Source: Lepisosteus oculatus (Eukaryota; Chordata; Actinopteri; Semionotiformes; Lepisosteidae). Taken from it: a DNA stretch of 64,000 nt. Below are positions 34,140 through 47,159 of this stretch, piece by piece (position 1 is the stretch's first letter; every line of letters starts with the position of its first letter). The position numbers were made by a program, and so were the translations under genes. The DNA lies in contig NC_090714.1 in assembly GCF_040954835.1 (NCBI RefSeq), positions 1,662,501-1,726,500 on the forward strand. The letters are read 5' to 3'. Below the pieces are notes generated by a model. The model did no database searches. It was not told where the DNA came from and worked only from the letters and a program-made list of their open reading frames with translations.

Positions 34140-36400
34140 TAGTCATTTTGTATCTGAGAAAGATAAAGGAGTTGAATCTCTAGTCCTTCAGGTATTAGAA
34201 TAATATACTGTATGTCAAATTAAAAAAAATGCTGATTAAAAGTATGAACATGCTGCTGTCCTGAGGGCATTCTTTCATGAACATATTTATTCCATCACTG
34301 ATAATTAAATAAGGCCATTTGGTAAGTGCTCCATCAGTGTGCTTCCTAGAAGGAATCTTAGTTGCTGAAATTAAATTTTCAGGGGTATTATAATAAAGTG
34401 TTTTTCAGATAGCATTTTGTTATTTTTTTTAAAAACTATTTAACAAGAAGGAACAAAAACTGTTGTGGGCTTTGTAGGTATTACCAATTATTACAATATT
34501 TAAAGGATGAAGGAAACCCAACTTGCATTTTTTAAACGATGACATGAAAATGTGGCGAAGATTAATGGCCTACTAAAGGAAAACAGACATTTGGCATGAG
34601 GTAATTGAATTCCTGTTGTTATCAACTATTCAAGCAGGTTCAAAAGAATGTGCTCCAGTCCTGGCCAGCTGTCTATAAAGAAACACTCATATGGAAGTGC
34701 TGCCCAAAGAAGACCGATGAATGAAGAATATTCTTTGATGTCACACTCTATCACATCAAGGTGAGAATCTGAAAAGGATGACAGAAAGCACTTAGCCTGA
34801 GATCAAATTTAAATAAAACAATATTTTAGACCTTTCAAGTCCCAGTTAAAACTCATTTGTGTCTTACCAATTATAGTGAAGCATAATTCCCCATTATATC
34901 TCCTCGTAAACCACTTTGGAATAGTACATTAGATAAAAGTAAAGGTGTACAATTGTGTGTATGTTGGGGAGTGTTAATACTACTTCAAATAATACAGGTA
35001 ACTGAAAATGTTGAGAGCTGATCAGTCCCACCTATCCCAATAAATTGGAATCTTTCTTCTTTATTAAAATGATTAAGATGAAAGTACTACAGTACTACCC
35101 CTGTGCTATGTAAATGTATGAAAAAAAGACTTGCAAGACTGAGACAAACAACACAGGGAAGTTCTCTGTGAACACGTCGACAGAGGAATGGAGAGAAGGT
35201 TTGCAGGGTGCAGAAATGGCAGCTCATTGTAAGAAAGTGGGTCGATAAGCGCAGAGTATAGACTAAGAGCATAATTTCAGGTGATGTACAATAAACACAA
35301 TGTTTCCTTCTTGAACCCAAAACTGTGGTCAACATTTTCTATACCACATTATTTGTAATCTATGTGACATCTTTTTGTCTATGAAGGTATATTTACTTAG
35401 AAAGCAAATAAAAAGCAAAACCAAAGATATCACGCTACTGGAGAACTGCGATAAGACTTCAAACTGAGAATGCTGTAGGGCTTAAGGAGAAAGAAGATAA
35501 ACCAAGCCTCTTTTAAAATAGAGTGTTCAACAGCTACTGTACGTGCTGCCAAAGTCCTAGCTTGCCTTTGGTTTTCTAAAAAAAAAAATTAAAGCTGAAT
35601 TGACAAAAATCATCCTAGGACCTCAGGGGGCTACTCTGCGTTTTCACTCATCCTTGGATGGTTTCTGCACAAAGATATCGCATAAAAGGAAGAAACACGA
35701 GCAGTTTCCGTATACCATAATCCCAAATAAAAAACAAAACAAACCTGAAAGATGTTCATGAAAAAAGTTGTGACGGCGCCTTAGAAGTGCTGTAGCCTGA
35801 GCAGCTTGATGTGTGACTCATTTAGAAGAAACATTACTCAAACTTCCTAAACCTGACTCTAGCCACAGGCCAGTCTACAGCTGTGAATGTAATTCAGCAG
35901 TCAGGATCCCCTATCAGCCTGGAAGTTATCGGTGGCGCATTGTTAGAACAAAAAAGGCGCTTAACACAAAAATATTTATATTCTGTGATTACTTTAACCC
36001 CTTCATTTCTAGCTAGAGAAAGTCTGCTTCTATTTTACTCACTTTGTCTTACCATTTGTGACCAAAGTCCTTGAAGATGGAATTTGGCTTGTGTTATACT
36101 GTCAGTTTACAGGGCTCTTAAAGCCATATGGGAGGACATGAATGATCTCTGGCTGGCTGTAGGCTTGCTTTGCTTCCTGAACTAGGTGGTGCCACAGTCA
36201 ACAACCTAAATAATGTTTTGCCTTGTTCAGTCTGTACAAACAAATTGACTATTAAAAAGAAATATTTATAGGGAACACAAATATACCAGGTATACTTGCC
36301 ATGAGCCTTGCAAACGTTTTTAGCCCTAAGCAGTAATGTCACATTTTGACTTACAAATTATGAGCACAGATGTTTTCAAACTGAAAGGTGGTGAAGGATG
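34140..36400. other. No gene seen; AT-rich
   Basis: No recognised exon or repeat. A patch at about 35,620-35,690 is more complex but has no assignable role. Confidence 0.35.
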
Positions 36401-36402
36401 AT

Positions 36403-36585
36403 TTATTCGACCGTGTCACATTTCTCAACCACATGGTGGTCCACTGCACCACCGGACGTGGACACGTGCATCGCCAGATGTGATGAGAGGCTATTGCTCT
36501 GTGGCCCAACTATGGCAGCCTGCTCGGTGAAGTCCTTGGAGGATTGTTTCTGATGAAACTGGATGCTCATGCCCCAGTCTGGCAT
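36403..36585 (-). CDS. Unassigned 60-codon open frame beside the minisatellite
   Basis: The minus-strand frame runs from an ATG at 36585 to a TAA. Its composition is protein-like: an MPDWGMSIQFHQK start, Gln- and Ser-rich middle, and a DHHVVEKCDTVE end. The local sequence is CpG-bearing, unlike the AT-rich surroundings. No promoter, splice site or known family was identified, and an in-frame stop lies just upstream. It could be a small gene, a terminal exon starting at the CAG just inside the ATG codons, or a relic of an inserted sequence. Confidence 0.2.
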   Translation of the reverse strand: MPDWGMSIQFHQKQSSKDFTEQAAIVGPQSNSLSSHLAMHVSTSGGAVDHHVVEKCDTVE

Positions 36586-36872
36586 TTGCAGTCACTGGAT
36601 CTGCAGGTTTTCACCTGTTCTGACTTACACTGTAAAATCATGCAGGACTATGTGATGACACCCACTGTTGCCCTGTGCTGATGATGTCTTTCCCTCGATG
36701 TTCCATCACCTGTGACACCACCGCTCACGACAAATCGGCAACTTGAGCCATTTATGTTACTGAGGCTCCTGCCAGAATCACAAAGGACTCCAAAGTTACA
36801 GGCAAATGGATATATCCAGCGTTCTGCACAAGAACTTAGGACTCTCTCTCAAATCGCAACAGGATCACTTTG

Positions 36873-37142
36873 CTTGTATCACGCACACTTCACAAGGCAC
36901 TTGTGTCACGCACACTTCACCCTGGACTTGTGTCACACACACTTCACAAGACACTTGTGTCACGCACACTTCACAAGACACTTGTGTCACGCAGACCTCA
37001 CAATGGACTTGTTTCACGCAGACCTCACAATGGACTTGTGTCACGCACACCTCACAATGGACTTGTGTCACGCACACATCACAAGACACTTGTGTCACGC
37101 ACACATCACAAGGCACTTGTGTCACGCACACCTCACAGTGCA
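36873..37142 (+). repeat. 27-bp minisatellite, ten units
   Basis: Ten head-to-tail units of exactly 27 bases begin CTTGTGTCACGCACAC and end in variants of TTCACAAGACA. Units 5-7 share CCTCACAATGGA, and units 1, 3, 4, 8 and 9 carry the CACAAGRCA type, showing local spread of variants. Since 27 is a multiple of three and the unit lacks stops in most frames, long repeated open frames appear on both strands (236 codons plus-strand at 36,712-37,422, 92 codons minus-strand). These are best read as by-products of the repeat. Confidence 0.9.
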
Positions 37143-37149
37143 CTTCCCT

Positions 37150-40050
37150 TTATGTTTTCTCACTTTACCTCCCCATCACATCCCCCAAACACTTCACTCT
37201 TGCTCACCATTCTTTGTAAAAGCATCACTCCCACGTGGCAGCTTCTTGCACTTCTCTCTCATGTCTGGTGTTGTTTGGATTGCATACTGTGTTGTTTTTG
37301 TTCCAGGCATTAGGCTTTGCATTTTGGACCAACATGTATTTTTGCCCTGGTCTGACACAAAAGCTTCTGCCACACGTCTTCAGTGTCATTTACATAATTT
37401 GTTACAAACTCTTCACGAGTAATGGCTTCATCATTCCTAATCCAACACAAACGCCAGCTTTGTTTGGGGTCTGGGACATTGTCAGTGTATGAACATGGCC
37501 TCCCACTGTTAGCATCACAGTGGTGTCTCTAACCAGCTTCCTGCTTGCCCAGCTGCTCAGTTTGGAAAGGGAGCCTGACGTGGTTTAGTACCACTTTATT
37601 CAGGTTTATTTAGTTGTGGCTTGAAATTCGGTATCTTATAGAGAGAAGTGAAACCACTTTGATTACACACTGACCATTCCACTAATTTATTAACCTTTTA
37701 CATCAAATATTTTGCACAAGTAATTAATTTGTGTTTTCATAGCAAAAAGATTGACTATCTTTGCAAATCTTCTAATGTCCTTTGATCATATAACTTGTTT
37801 AGATGTTATCACCATTTTTTAACTTTTTTATTAGGTTGGAATGGATTCCCTGGATTTTAAATATAAAGTCCTGTGTGTCATGTTTGCAAACCTAGACAGG
37901 AACAAGATGTTGAAACCTTGCAGTGAGTTTCAGTAAGTTGTTGTATTAGTAGAATACTTCTTTAAGTCACTTTAGAAAAACATAAATTCACATATGCATG
38001 TACTGTACTACCACTATTAAGGAAATGTGTTATATATTGAAAACACTTTAGTTTTTTAGACTTTCTAAAATAATATTCTACCTGGTATCACAGGATGTGG
38101 GTTTCTTGGCAAGATGTTTTTGCAGTAGAAACTGTATGCAGATTATTTTGTAACACACAGTATTAACATTAAGACACAAAGGAGAATAGGTGCATATTAC
38201 AGTAGGTAATTTAAGAAATGTCGCCTTTACTGTTATTTGTTTGCATATTTATTCTGTAAAAAATGAATAGTGGGTTCTTTCCTTATTTATGTAAACTACA
38301 TTATAATATAGTGCATGTAATGACAGAGGGTATTAGGATGCCATATTCTTTATGGTCTTTTTGCTAGGGAATATAATGAATTAAAATACAGTATGTGGTA
38401 CAGATTTGCACTTCTGATGTCCCTGGAATACATTTATAGTCCTAGTGGTTGATTAGCTTTCAAACACCAGGTCCAATTTACAACAGTTTCAGCACTGACA
38501 CTTCTCTATCAATTTTCTTTTCCCCTCCAGAACACACACTGACAAGCACTGGAGCTTTCATACTGCAAATTGACATTCTAGAAATTGTAATTAGGTTTAA
38601 GTATAATAACTCTGTTTAATTTATTTATTTCTGGGTTTGAACATGTGCAAAAAGTGAAGCAGCCAAGGACAAAAAAATAATATTTTCAAGGGATCTAAAG
38701 AAGCCTAGTCTTCTTTTATCTTTCTGCAAATAGTATAGTCCTTAATTTGAGTTGATCTGCATCAGTCTCTAATATTCAAAGGCATGATAAAAAAGACATC
38801 CAGCAGCTTGAATAATGTATTAAGCAAGCAAATGTCAATGAAAAAATATATTTTACATTAGTATAGTATTTACCTATTTAAAAACATGTATTTGCATTAC
38901 AGAAGATGAGTCAATTACTTGTACAATTTGTAAAAATAGAAATTAAAAGATACATACAACATGTGCAAATCCTTGCAGTGCTCAATCAGAAATATAGAAC
39001 ATAAAAAGAGGTATAGATATTTCAAATTTCAAACCTCATTGGTCCAAAACCAAATTGCTAGAATCAGCTGGATGAGGAAATAAGAATTCTAGCTAGGTGA
39101 ACCATGCCTTTATTTAGCTGATCCCTTTCCACTGCATTATAAAGCCCAGTTATAATTTCGTCACACTCAGAAGGTCCAGCTGAATGTTGTCAAGGTGTTG
39201 CCTTACTGGCGGCAGTGTCAGGGGCACTTTAGTTTTAATTAGGGTAAAGCTTATTGCAGGATGTAGGTGGTAATATTTCTCTCAAACCAATACTTGTTAG
39301 AAAATAATACAGTACCTTGCTAATGTTAATGTGTACTTAATTTTGTTCAAATTGCTGAACCCACAATAAACAATGACTGTACGTGACTTTTTTTCTTCCT
39401 ATAACATTATTACAGGCAACCCAAAGGGCAGAACATGCCAATTCTCACAGGCCCATCGTTAAATGCTGAAGCAATCCAGCTCCCCTACAAATCCATTAGA
39501 GAACTAATCACACATCCTCACAGCAGGATTTCGGAAAAAAAATACTACTCTACTCTGTTCTTGGACTTATACAACCTTGTACTTTACCAAAAGAAATGGC
39601 AAAATGTAAAATCATATTTTAATGGAAAACAAAGAAGAAAAGATGCAGAACTTATCTTATGCAAAAAGGGGGATTTTCCCTACTGTGGTGCAAAAAGAAA
39701 CGCCAGTTACGCAATAATATACACAAACCATTAAAGGGCAACTGCAGTCCCAATTTCTCAGACCAGTTATTAAATCTCGGTAGCCAAATAAATTCATTGA
39801 CATTATTACAGTACTATAAGTCGCCATTGCTATCACAAACTCCTGGTCTCGCCATGATGCAGCCCTTCCTGCTCACTAGTCCCACTGTAATGACTGATGT
39901 ACTGTGATGTACTGTAGGAGCAAAAAAGAACAGGTTATGCAGCAGACATTTCACTGCACAAATGTTCCAGCATGATCTACAGGCAGAGTTAACAAGCAAG
40001 TTCCATTTATCAGCAAAACCATCTTGCAAAACCATCCAATATTTCTATTG
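37150..40050. other. No gene called
   Basis: AT-rich. A 99-codon plus frame (39,435-39,734) follows a good acceptor-like TTACAG at about 39,416 but has no recognisable product or conserved motif. Confidence 0.35.
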
Positions 40051-40509
40051 GATTAAAAGCGATGTATTCACAAGCCTGTTTTTTACAATCTAATCGGGCT
40101 GCACACATCACCGGAAGTTTTTCGGTCTCATTCTGAATTGCAGAATATGAAGCCGCACATACCTGTAAATTTCACCTATTGTATGAGTTAAATTGGAGGT
40201 TTTATATGTTACTGTGTACATTTTACTTTTATCGTGATTTGAAATGCACTCATCGCTGATGATTCCTTCAAGCCCCGAGATATAAAAATAGCGTTGCAGT
40301 TCCCCATCTATGCTTGTCTTTGTGCATAAAAACCTAAATATCTTATGCAGACAAAAGGTTTAATACTCATGGCTGTGAAATTTAGGATTAAGTTAAAGTT
40401 GCATTACATTTATAAGAAAAACACCTATTTAATTCTTAAACTTGTGTAATCAATATATGCCCGGAGATTGTTACTCTCAATGCCTGCCTCAAACTGCCTT
40501 TTTTAGCGA

Positions 40510-40670
40510 ATCCATCCATCCATTTTCTATCCCATTTATCTAATACAGGGTCATGGCGAGTTGGAGCCTATCTCGGCACGCAATGGGCACAAGGCAGGAT
40601 ACATCCTGGATGGGATGCCAGCCCATCATAGAGCCCACACGGATACAAACAGTCATGCACACACTCACAC
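40510..40670 (-). mobile_element. Fish non-LTR-type repeat fragment
   Basis: A TCCATCCATCCATTTTCTA end is followed by CAGGGTCATGGCGAG, GCAATGGGCACAAGGCAGG, GGGATGCCAGCCCATC and an ACAC-rich end. This widespread fish repeat usually ends in a (GGAT)n tail when read on the minus strand, which suggests a LINE 3' end. Related scraps lie at 20.5 and 25.7 kb. The exact family is uncertain. Confidence 0.55.
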
Positions 40671-40769
40671 TAGGGCCCATCTTCAAAGAACTGTACATAG
40701 ATTAAAATAGCAACAGAGATCTGGGCTCTAAGCACTGCTTAGGTACTGTCCTCAAAGGGTTCATTAAAT

Positions 40770-40905
40770 CCCAGCAGTTTGCCAAGGGATGCCTAATTAC
40801 CCTGCTGTGGTCATTACCTAAAAACAATGTCCTCACCCGAGGCTACAATGGCTTAATTAAAGTACTCAATATCCTTTAATTGAGATTTTGTTTCGTATTT
40901 ATTTT
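40770..40905. promoter_or_regulatory. Enhancer-like conserved-type block
   Basis: A non-repetitive stretch is dense in developmental factor sites: CCTAATTACC (homeodomain), two ACAATG (SOX), TGTGGTCATTACC, GGCTTAATTAAAG and TTTAATTGAG. This density is typical of vertebrate conserved non-coding enhancers. Conservation itself could not be tested here. Confidence 0.35.
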
Positions 40906-40909
40906 ACAA

Positions 40910-42360
40910 AGATTTTTCGAAGGGGTTACAATTAAATTCTTTTCTGTGGGGAGTGATAAAACTGTTTGTGGCATAATTAAAAAAAACAGTTTCGGTTTTA
41001 ACTATCCTGGAGCAGTGTTGGGTGGGATAACCTTGAAGGCCTTGTTGTGATCAGACTCCCAGTTTTAGAGGGCATAAAAGAGACTGTGAATTTAAATGAC
41101 TTTATAAGTTTATATTTGGCATATTTTGCCCTCAGATTTTTTAAAATAAAATCATAATGAAGTAACTCCCAAAATCTTAAATAATGTTTTACTGATCCAA
41201 GCTTTCAAAGTATGTATACTCAGATTCACCATTACGCTTTGCCCAAAGGATCAAACAGACTAACTACAGGTACTCCGAATAAGGAATATGACTGAACAAG
41301 GAATCTGCATTCTTAGTTTTCTCTTGCAGCTCATGCCTTACTGTAAAAGCATAGAAGCAAACAGAACTGTGGTTGATCTTACATATCATCAAATTAATTT
41401 ACTTCTTTCTTTAAGAAGTGTTTTCCCCATGTCCATAATGATACAGACAATTCTTCTAAAACACATTTAGATAGTTAAGAATTGTACGAGCTTCCAGGCA
41501 GGCTGTACTGGCTGCTTTTGATCCACCTTTGATTTTCTAATAAATAGACATACAATAATATTTGAAAAGGTCAAAAGCATTCTGTAAGAAAACATATTCA
41601 GAATATGACCTTATCAATATTTATGTGCACATTTCAGACCAAAAATGCATTATTAAAAATGCTTGACCTTTAGGAGATGACCTGTCACCTAAAAGTAAAA
41701 CTCCTAACAACTCTGTAAGGTTGTGTCAACACCTCCAAAAAAGAGAAGAAAATTCGGAGAGAGTAAACAATTTTCACCAAAGGCTGAGCATGGAGTGGAA
41801 AAAAAGTGATCAGTTTTCTTCTTGTCACTGAGCTGTCGTGTTTTATCAAAGCTGTTAAATTTAAGGCACAAAAGCACTCAAAAGTCATCTCGAACCTTTT
41901 AAGGGTGCCTGACAGGAACTTAAAGAAGTTCATTAAAGTGCCCCTCTCTGCCTGCTGACATCATTAAGGAAAGAAAATCTTCAGTTTAGCTCGGATGGCA
42001 TACTGAGCATCAAAAGAAAAATAGCCTGATTAACTGATTTGACTTGTTGAGTGTAAAAGCTGGTGAAAATCAAGAAAAAAAATTCAATCTAAGCAATAGG
42101 CCACATGTATCAAGAGAGCAGTGTGCTTGTGCAATCGGTATGCTGTAGCCTGGACTAAGTCCATGCGCTGCCGTTTGCCAACTGGGTGTTCACCTGCAGC
42201 AGTTTTGAAACTGGTATGACACGCCCCAGTAATAATCCGCAGCTGATGGAGAGGTCCAGGTGTGACAGTTTGAAAAGAGTGGTTAGTTACAACACTTGTT
42301 GTATATAAAGCACTGGATGATTTTCACACCACTAGCACGACCAGCAACCCTGGAAAGCAT
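40910..42360. other. No gene seen
   Basis: AT-rich. The stretch 42,100-42,330 is more GC-rich and includes CAGGTGTGACAG and GTATATAAAG. It may be an old DNA-transposon end but was not identified. Confidence 0.3.
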
Positions 42361-42369
42361 TTTGACCAC

Positions 42370-42730
42370 CCGGATATAAAAAGGCTATTGCGGCTCTAGA
42401 ATCAGTCCAGAGAAGAGCGTCCTACTCTGAAGGGCTAAAAGAAGTCAATATTTTCAGATAGAAAATGCACTCTCCAATAGAGAAGAGCATGAGGAGACGT
42501 GGTTAAAGTATTCAAAATCTTTTCGATGGCATTAAGAAATCCAACCCACTGGAAAGAATGAAAATACATGAAAGTGCTTTTAAAACAGAGCAGCAGGCGT
42601 GTTCTGCATAAAGGACTAATGAGGCAAGCTTCTCAGCCGTGCTGCTGCTGAAGCTGGTACCCTGGCCTCCTCCAAGACACTGCTGGACGAGATCCTCAGA
42701 TCAATTAGCTCATATTACTCATACGTAAGA
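42370..42730 (+). mobile_element. CR1-like LINE 3' end relic
   Basis: The plus frame gives AIAALESVQRRA...YSEGLKEVNIF, the RRA/YxxRLxxLxL(F) motif near the C-terminus of CR1-type ORF2. Then comes a KVFKI-like region and a 3' part with CTGGCCTCCTCCAAGACACTGCTGG followed by AGATCCTCAGATCAATTAGCT, seen at the ends of such fish elements. It is degraded by stops and shifts. The sequence up to 42,900 is probably a continuation of repeat or ordinary DNA. Confidence 0.6.
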
Positions 42731-42909
42731 GAGTGGTGAGTAAAGACAGGAAATTCTCCAGAGAATGGGGAATGACCTCATATCCAATGACCAACTGGTG
42801 GAAACAAAACAAGGAAGTACAAGGTTTCAAGCTGTCAAGCCTCCGTCAAGTGCCACAGCTGAGGAAGAAGGGAGCGAAGAAGTGACCCCAAGACAAGCTG
42901 GTTGAGCGT

Positions 42910-45730
42910 GAGCCGTTCTGGAATTTCTCTGAATTTTTTGTAAGAAACTTCTAGAAGCAGTCTAGCTGCCTGGCTTACAGCAGAGAAGGATTTAAAAAAA
43001 AAAACGTTTAGCTACAGCTTAGAGAGTGACAGGCCTTTGTTTTGTTTTTGTTTTTTTACATTTTTACCTTACAGCTGTGGTTTGTGTGTCTCCTAACCTG
43101 TGGGTAAGGAACAGTATAACTACAGTTGAATGACAATTTCTCTCAGCACTGGAGAATGCTGTAAAGTATGTTGGAAAGTATTGATTAAAGTATGAGTAGT
43201 ATGTTGGAAAATATTTTACATTTCTAACAATGTTTTCACATATTTAACTCAGAGAAAGAGTTATATGCTTAAAATCTTCAGAGTTACAGAAATTCCTTGA
43301 ATGACGTCAACAGAGATATCTTACATGTGAGATTTTTTTCTGTGAATATCTTTTCCTCATTTTCAAAATACACAGATCACAGTTCACATATTATAGAACA
43401 TGAGTCATTTTCAATAATTTCTCATTGATATTCCTTGTTGCATTAAAAGATGATTTGCAAAGCTTGTATTGTAGAAATACTCTGCATGCTTACTGTATAA
43501 GCAATATACTAGTTTAGATTCCACAGGTTTTATTTTAAGGTCAATCCTTTGATTAGAAAACTGTACAAAATGTTATTTCCATGCAATACATTAAGAAAAT
43601 GGCCTTTAATGTACCTGATGGAAAACAGTTCAACCTCTAATCACCAATGTAAACCTGAAATTGCAAGGTCTTAACAGCAATTATTTTTTTGTCCTACAAC
43701 ATATGCATGTCCAAAGCTTGTTTATGTTTGACATTTAGGGACATAATGAAAAGGTAGGAAGGTAGTTATGTTCTGTAGAGTAAAATAACTATTAATATAT
43801 CAGTTTTATACATGAATATAAGAAAAACATAGCTAATGTATGCATTCAATAAACCAATACATACAATTATATCTGTATTATATTGACATTTCGTGGAAAT
43901 CACAAAGAACAATGACTTTAAAAACATACACATTATTGCCACAACATGTCAGTTGTGTTCCAGATTTTATACAAACCCAGACTCACTCAAAACAAGATGA
44001 TAATAATAATAACAACAACAACAACAACAAAAACTTATTTCAACATTCTAGAAGACTGTTCACAAAAAGTATTATATTGCTAGGTGAGAGAGATGCGAGT
44101 CAAGCTGTAACACAGGATTAAAAAAATGCAGAATGCCTTCATCCCACGCTAAGGAGATCCAATTAATGAAAATCAATTCTACCATGTCTGTATTACAGAG
44201 GTCCAGGTCACCTTAGAAGACATGCAAGTCTGAATGAAGTTTTACTTTTTGTATAGAGTCAGGATGATACTTAGAAAAATGAAAACACAAATACAAACAA
44301 TGAAATAAAAGCTTTACAGTGGCTATTATTTGTGTTTTGTGCGGTCACACATCATTTTAACTCCAGGACTAGAATGGATTGTATTTTTATTATTAATCAA
44401 CAATAAAAAGATACCGTACTGTGTATCACTGTAGAAGAGCATGAAAAACTGCAAGTGAGGCCTCATCAGATCATTCTAGTTTCAAGGAGCTATTGGCAAA
44501 CTGCTTTCAATCATGCTACTCAGCTTTGAAGGCTTGCAAACCTGGATGTCCTTTGAAGAAACTCAATTGCTTTCTAAATTTGGTTTAATTAAGAGTTTAG
44601 CTCACATGGTAATTTAAATCAATCTAGACAACGTTTATGCTTTTATCAATGATCTTCAAAACCTCAGAAAGGCCAAATACAGCTCACTTTCTCGTGAACT
44701 TGAAATAGAAGTACAATATTTATGAACTTGCTATAAATCCACTGTACAGATTTGTTATTAAAGGCAGCAGATTGAATCACTACATAAAATTTCATGTAAC
44801 ATTTTGATTAACCTTACAGGTCAAAAAGCCTATTTTCATTTGAAGCACAATCTTTTTTTTTAAAAAAAGCAAATAAATAATATATACAACTATCATATTC
44901 AGCATTGTCTATATGCCTAAACAGTTCATTGGGCAAACATTAGTCTTATGAAATACATTTTAAAAAAGAAATAGCACTTTATTACAGTGAGATTAATCCC
45001 ATAATGCATTAAAGCTAAGAACACATTTGTTAACAGATTCTAAATGTGTATTTTTGAGAAACAAATACAACAAAGGATATAAATTATATCACCTTCTAGG
45101 GTCTAGAATAGCTCACCATCCTAATCCCCAGCTTTTTATTAGCTCACATTGACAGGAATGCCAATACAACACTTTTACTTATAACAAATGTATTATATAG
45201 ATTTATATAGATTTGCATTTCTATACATTGCTCATGCTTGCTTTTTTCAACTTGGTTCCAGACAAAATGGACATGTGAAGTTGCAACTGAATATGAAACA
45301 AGCAGTAACAACCAGTGAGACCTCAACATCTTAATCTTTAACTGGTACTGCTTAGAGAGCAAACTGTATTAAACATTTCCTCCATTCTTGGTGCCTAAAT
45401 ATCAGTCACCAAATGCCAAGCTGTGAGACATACAACCATGCCAAATGTGCTATGAACTGCAACAAACAGGATCTGTAAGGCTCATTTTCAAGATTCTAAT
45501 TCTTTAATAAAACAAAATGAGAATCTCATTCTTATTGTTAGAGACTTTAATGTCTGTGGAAGTATAGTACAGATAAATATAGTTCAGCTAAGGACCCTCT
45601 ACAGTTATCTCCTAGAGCTGCCAAAAAGATTAATTAACATTGAAAGTCTACCTGGACCAGGGAATAGGTTACAAATATTAGTAAGTAGGTAAAAAATATA
45701 CAGCTCTTTCAAAGGACAGATTCAATACTA
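42910..45730. other. No gene seen; AT-rich with simple repeats
   Basis: There is a (TAA)n-(AAC)n microsatellite at about 43,999-44,033 and a T9A7 run near 44,853. The frame at 43,840-44,121 merely reads through the AAC repeat (poly-Asn). Confidence 0.45.
43999..44033 (+). repeat. TAA/AAC microsatellite
   Basis: ATAATAATAAT runs directly into about seven AAC units. Confidence 0.9.
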
Positions 45731-45739
45731 TCCAGCCCT

Positions 45740-46345
45740 TACTTCTAAGGATAAGCTGGAGGGGATGCAAGTCGGTACCTCCACGATCTCATGGATCACT
45801 GACTATCTGACAGGCAGCCCACAATCTGTGAGACTTCAGAACTGTGTGTCTGAAAAGGTAGTGAGTAACACAGGGGCTCCTCAGGGGACAGTTCTTTCTC
45901 TGTTCCTCTTCACCCTCTATACTTCGGACTTTAAATACAACTCAAAGTCATGCCACCTGCAGAAGTTCTCAGACGACTCTGTAATTGTGGGATGTATCAA
46001 GGATGGGCAGGAGGAGGAGTACAGAAGACTGGTCAGCAGCTTTGTGGAGTGGTGTGGGGAGAACCACCTTTTTCCCGTTTACAACTGTTTTTGTGCAATA
46101 TATGCCAGGGACCCGTGCAGTACATTTATATTTATATTGTGCAATACAACTTTTTGTGTACTGTTCTGTTCTGGTTTGTTCTTTGTGTGTTCTGGACTGT
46201 AAGTAACTCTTCTTCGTGCACTTCTCACTGTACTGATTGTATTGTATTATTATTATATCATTCGTTACACTGTGCTGTGTTGTCTGTGTTAAGCTGCTGT
46301 TGCACTGCAATTTCCCTCACGGGATCAATAAAGTATCTATCTATT
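45740..46345 (+). mobile_element. L2/Rex1-like LINE, 3'-complete fragment
   Basis: The frame 45,765-46,202 reads as the C-terminal part of a fish L2/Rex1-like reverse transcriptase: WITDYLTGSPQSVRLQ, then SNTGAPQGTVLS, LFTLYTSDF, a FSDDSVIVG box (in place of the YADD-type catalytic motif) and EWCGENHL. The protein then breaks down. The 3' UTR follows, with TGTTGCACTGCAATTTCCCT and the end GATCAATAAAGTATCTATCT at about 46,322-46,344, the usual tail of such elements. It is 5'-truncated, as is typical for LINE insertions, and among the least degraded element copies in the window. Confidence 0.8.
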
Positions 46346-46349
46346 CTCC

Positions 46350-47150
46350 TCGATTAGATTCAATTCAAAACAGTGACAACAATAAATCAAACGTGTTCAT
46401 GCCAAATCCTAAATGCATCCTAAATAAATAACACATGAATCCTACAGTACCTAACCTAACTTTGAATTTGGCAAATTGCTTACTGTTCAGACATCAGCGG
46501 CTCAACCCGAGGATAAAACATTAATTAATCAAGATTCTAACAGTTTCCTCTGGGACTGGATGGGCTTGGGATGACCAGGGTATCCTCAGTTTGCTGCACA
46601 GCACCATGGGAGTTGTCATTTGTCTATGAGTTTGCAGTGTAGTTAGTGAAGGTCTCTCTGCTCTCCGGTGTTAACTCAGTTGCAAGGGCACAGCAGAGCT
46701 CACATTGTGTAAAATGACAAATGACTCTGACAGATCCTCATTCCCCCTTCAGCTTGCAGGGGTTGTATGTAAGCTTATTGTTGTTCACCATCATTGTGTC
46801 TGAATTTCAAGTAGATTCTACTGTATATGAATTAAAAGTTATGTTATCCTGTTATTGTATTATGGACCTAGGCACTAGTCATAAGAAAATAAGACTTAAT
46901 GAAATTGCATTTACATAATTAACCAAAAACAAAAGGCAATTCACATCAGTTAATACAGGATTTGCAATTGCATTCGGCATGAACACTACAAAAAAACTGT
47001 GTTATCCCCACCTCACCACAAAACATTTACGCCTGGGGTAAATAGCTATCACATCAGCTAATTTTCATAAAACTGTCGAAACCGAGGCGAAGCTAAGTGA
47101 AATAAACTGAACCAATCTGGTTATACAAAGAAGACAATGAAAAGGTCACC
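46350..47150. other. No gene seen
   Basis: Mixed AT-rich DNA. A moderately GC-rich patch at 46,550-46,700 was not identified. Confidence 0.3.
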
Positions 47151-47159
47151 ACGCAGCAA

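Noticed and set aside
36873-37142. CRISPR-like regular repeats
   Set aside because: Units are contiguous with no spacers and the host is a vertebrate; it is a minisatellite.
36712-37422. 236-codon plus-strand frame with nine-residue repeats
   Set aside because: It is produced by the 27-base minisatellite. Other frames on both strands are open too, and there is no promoter or splice support.
43840-44121. 93-codon frame with poly-Asn
   Set aside because: It reads through the AAC microsatellite; no other support.
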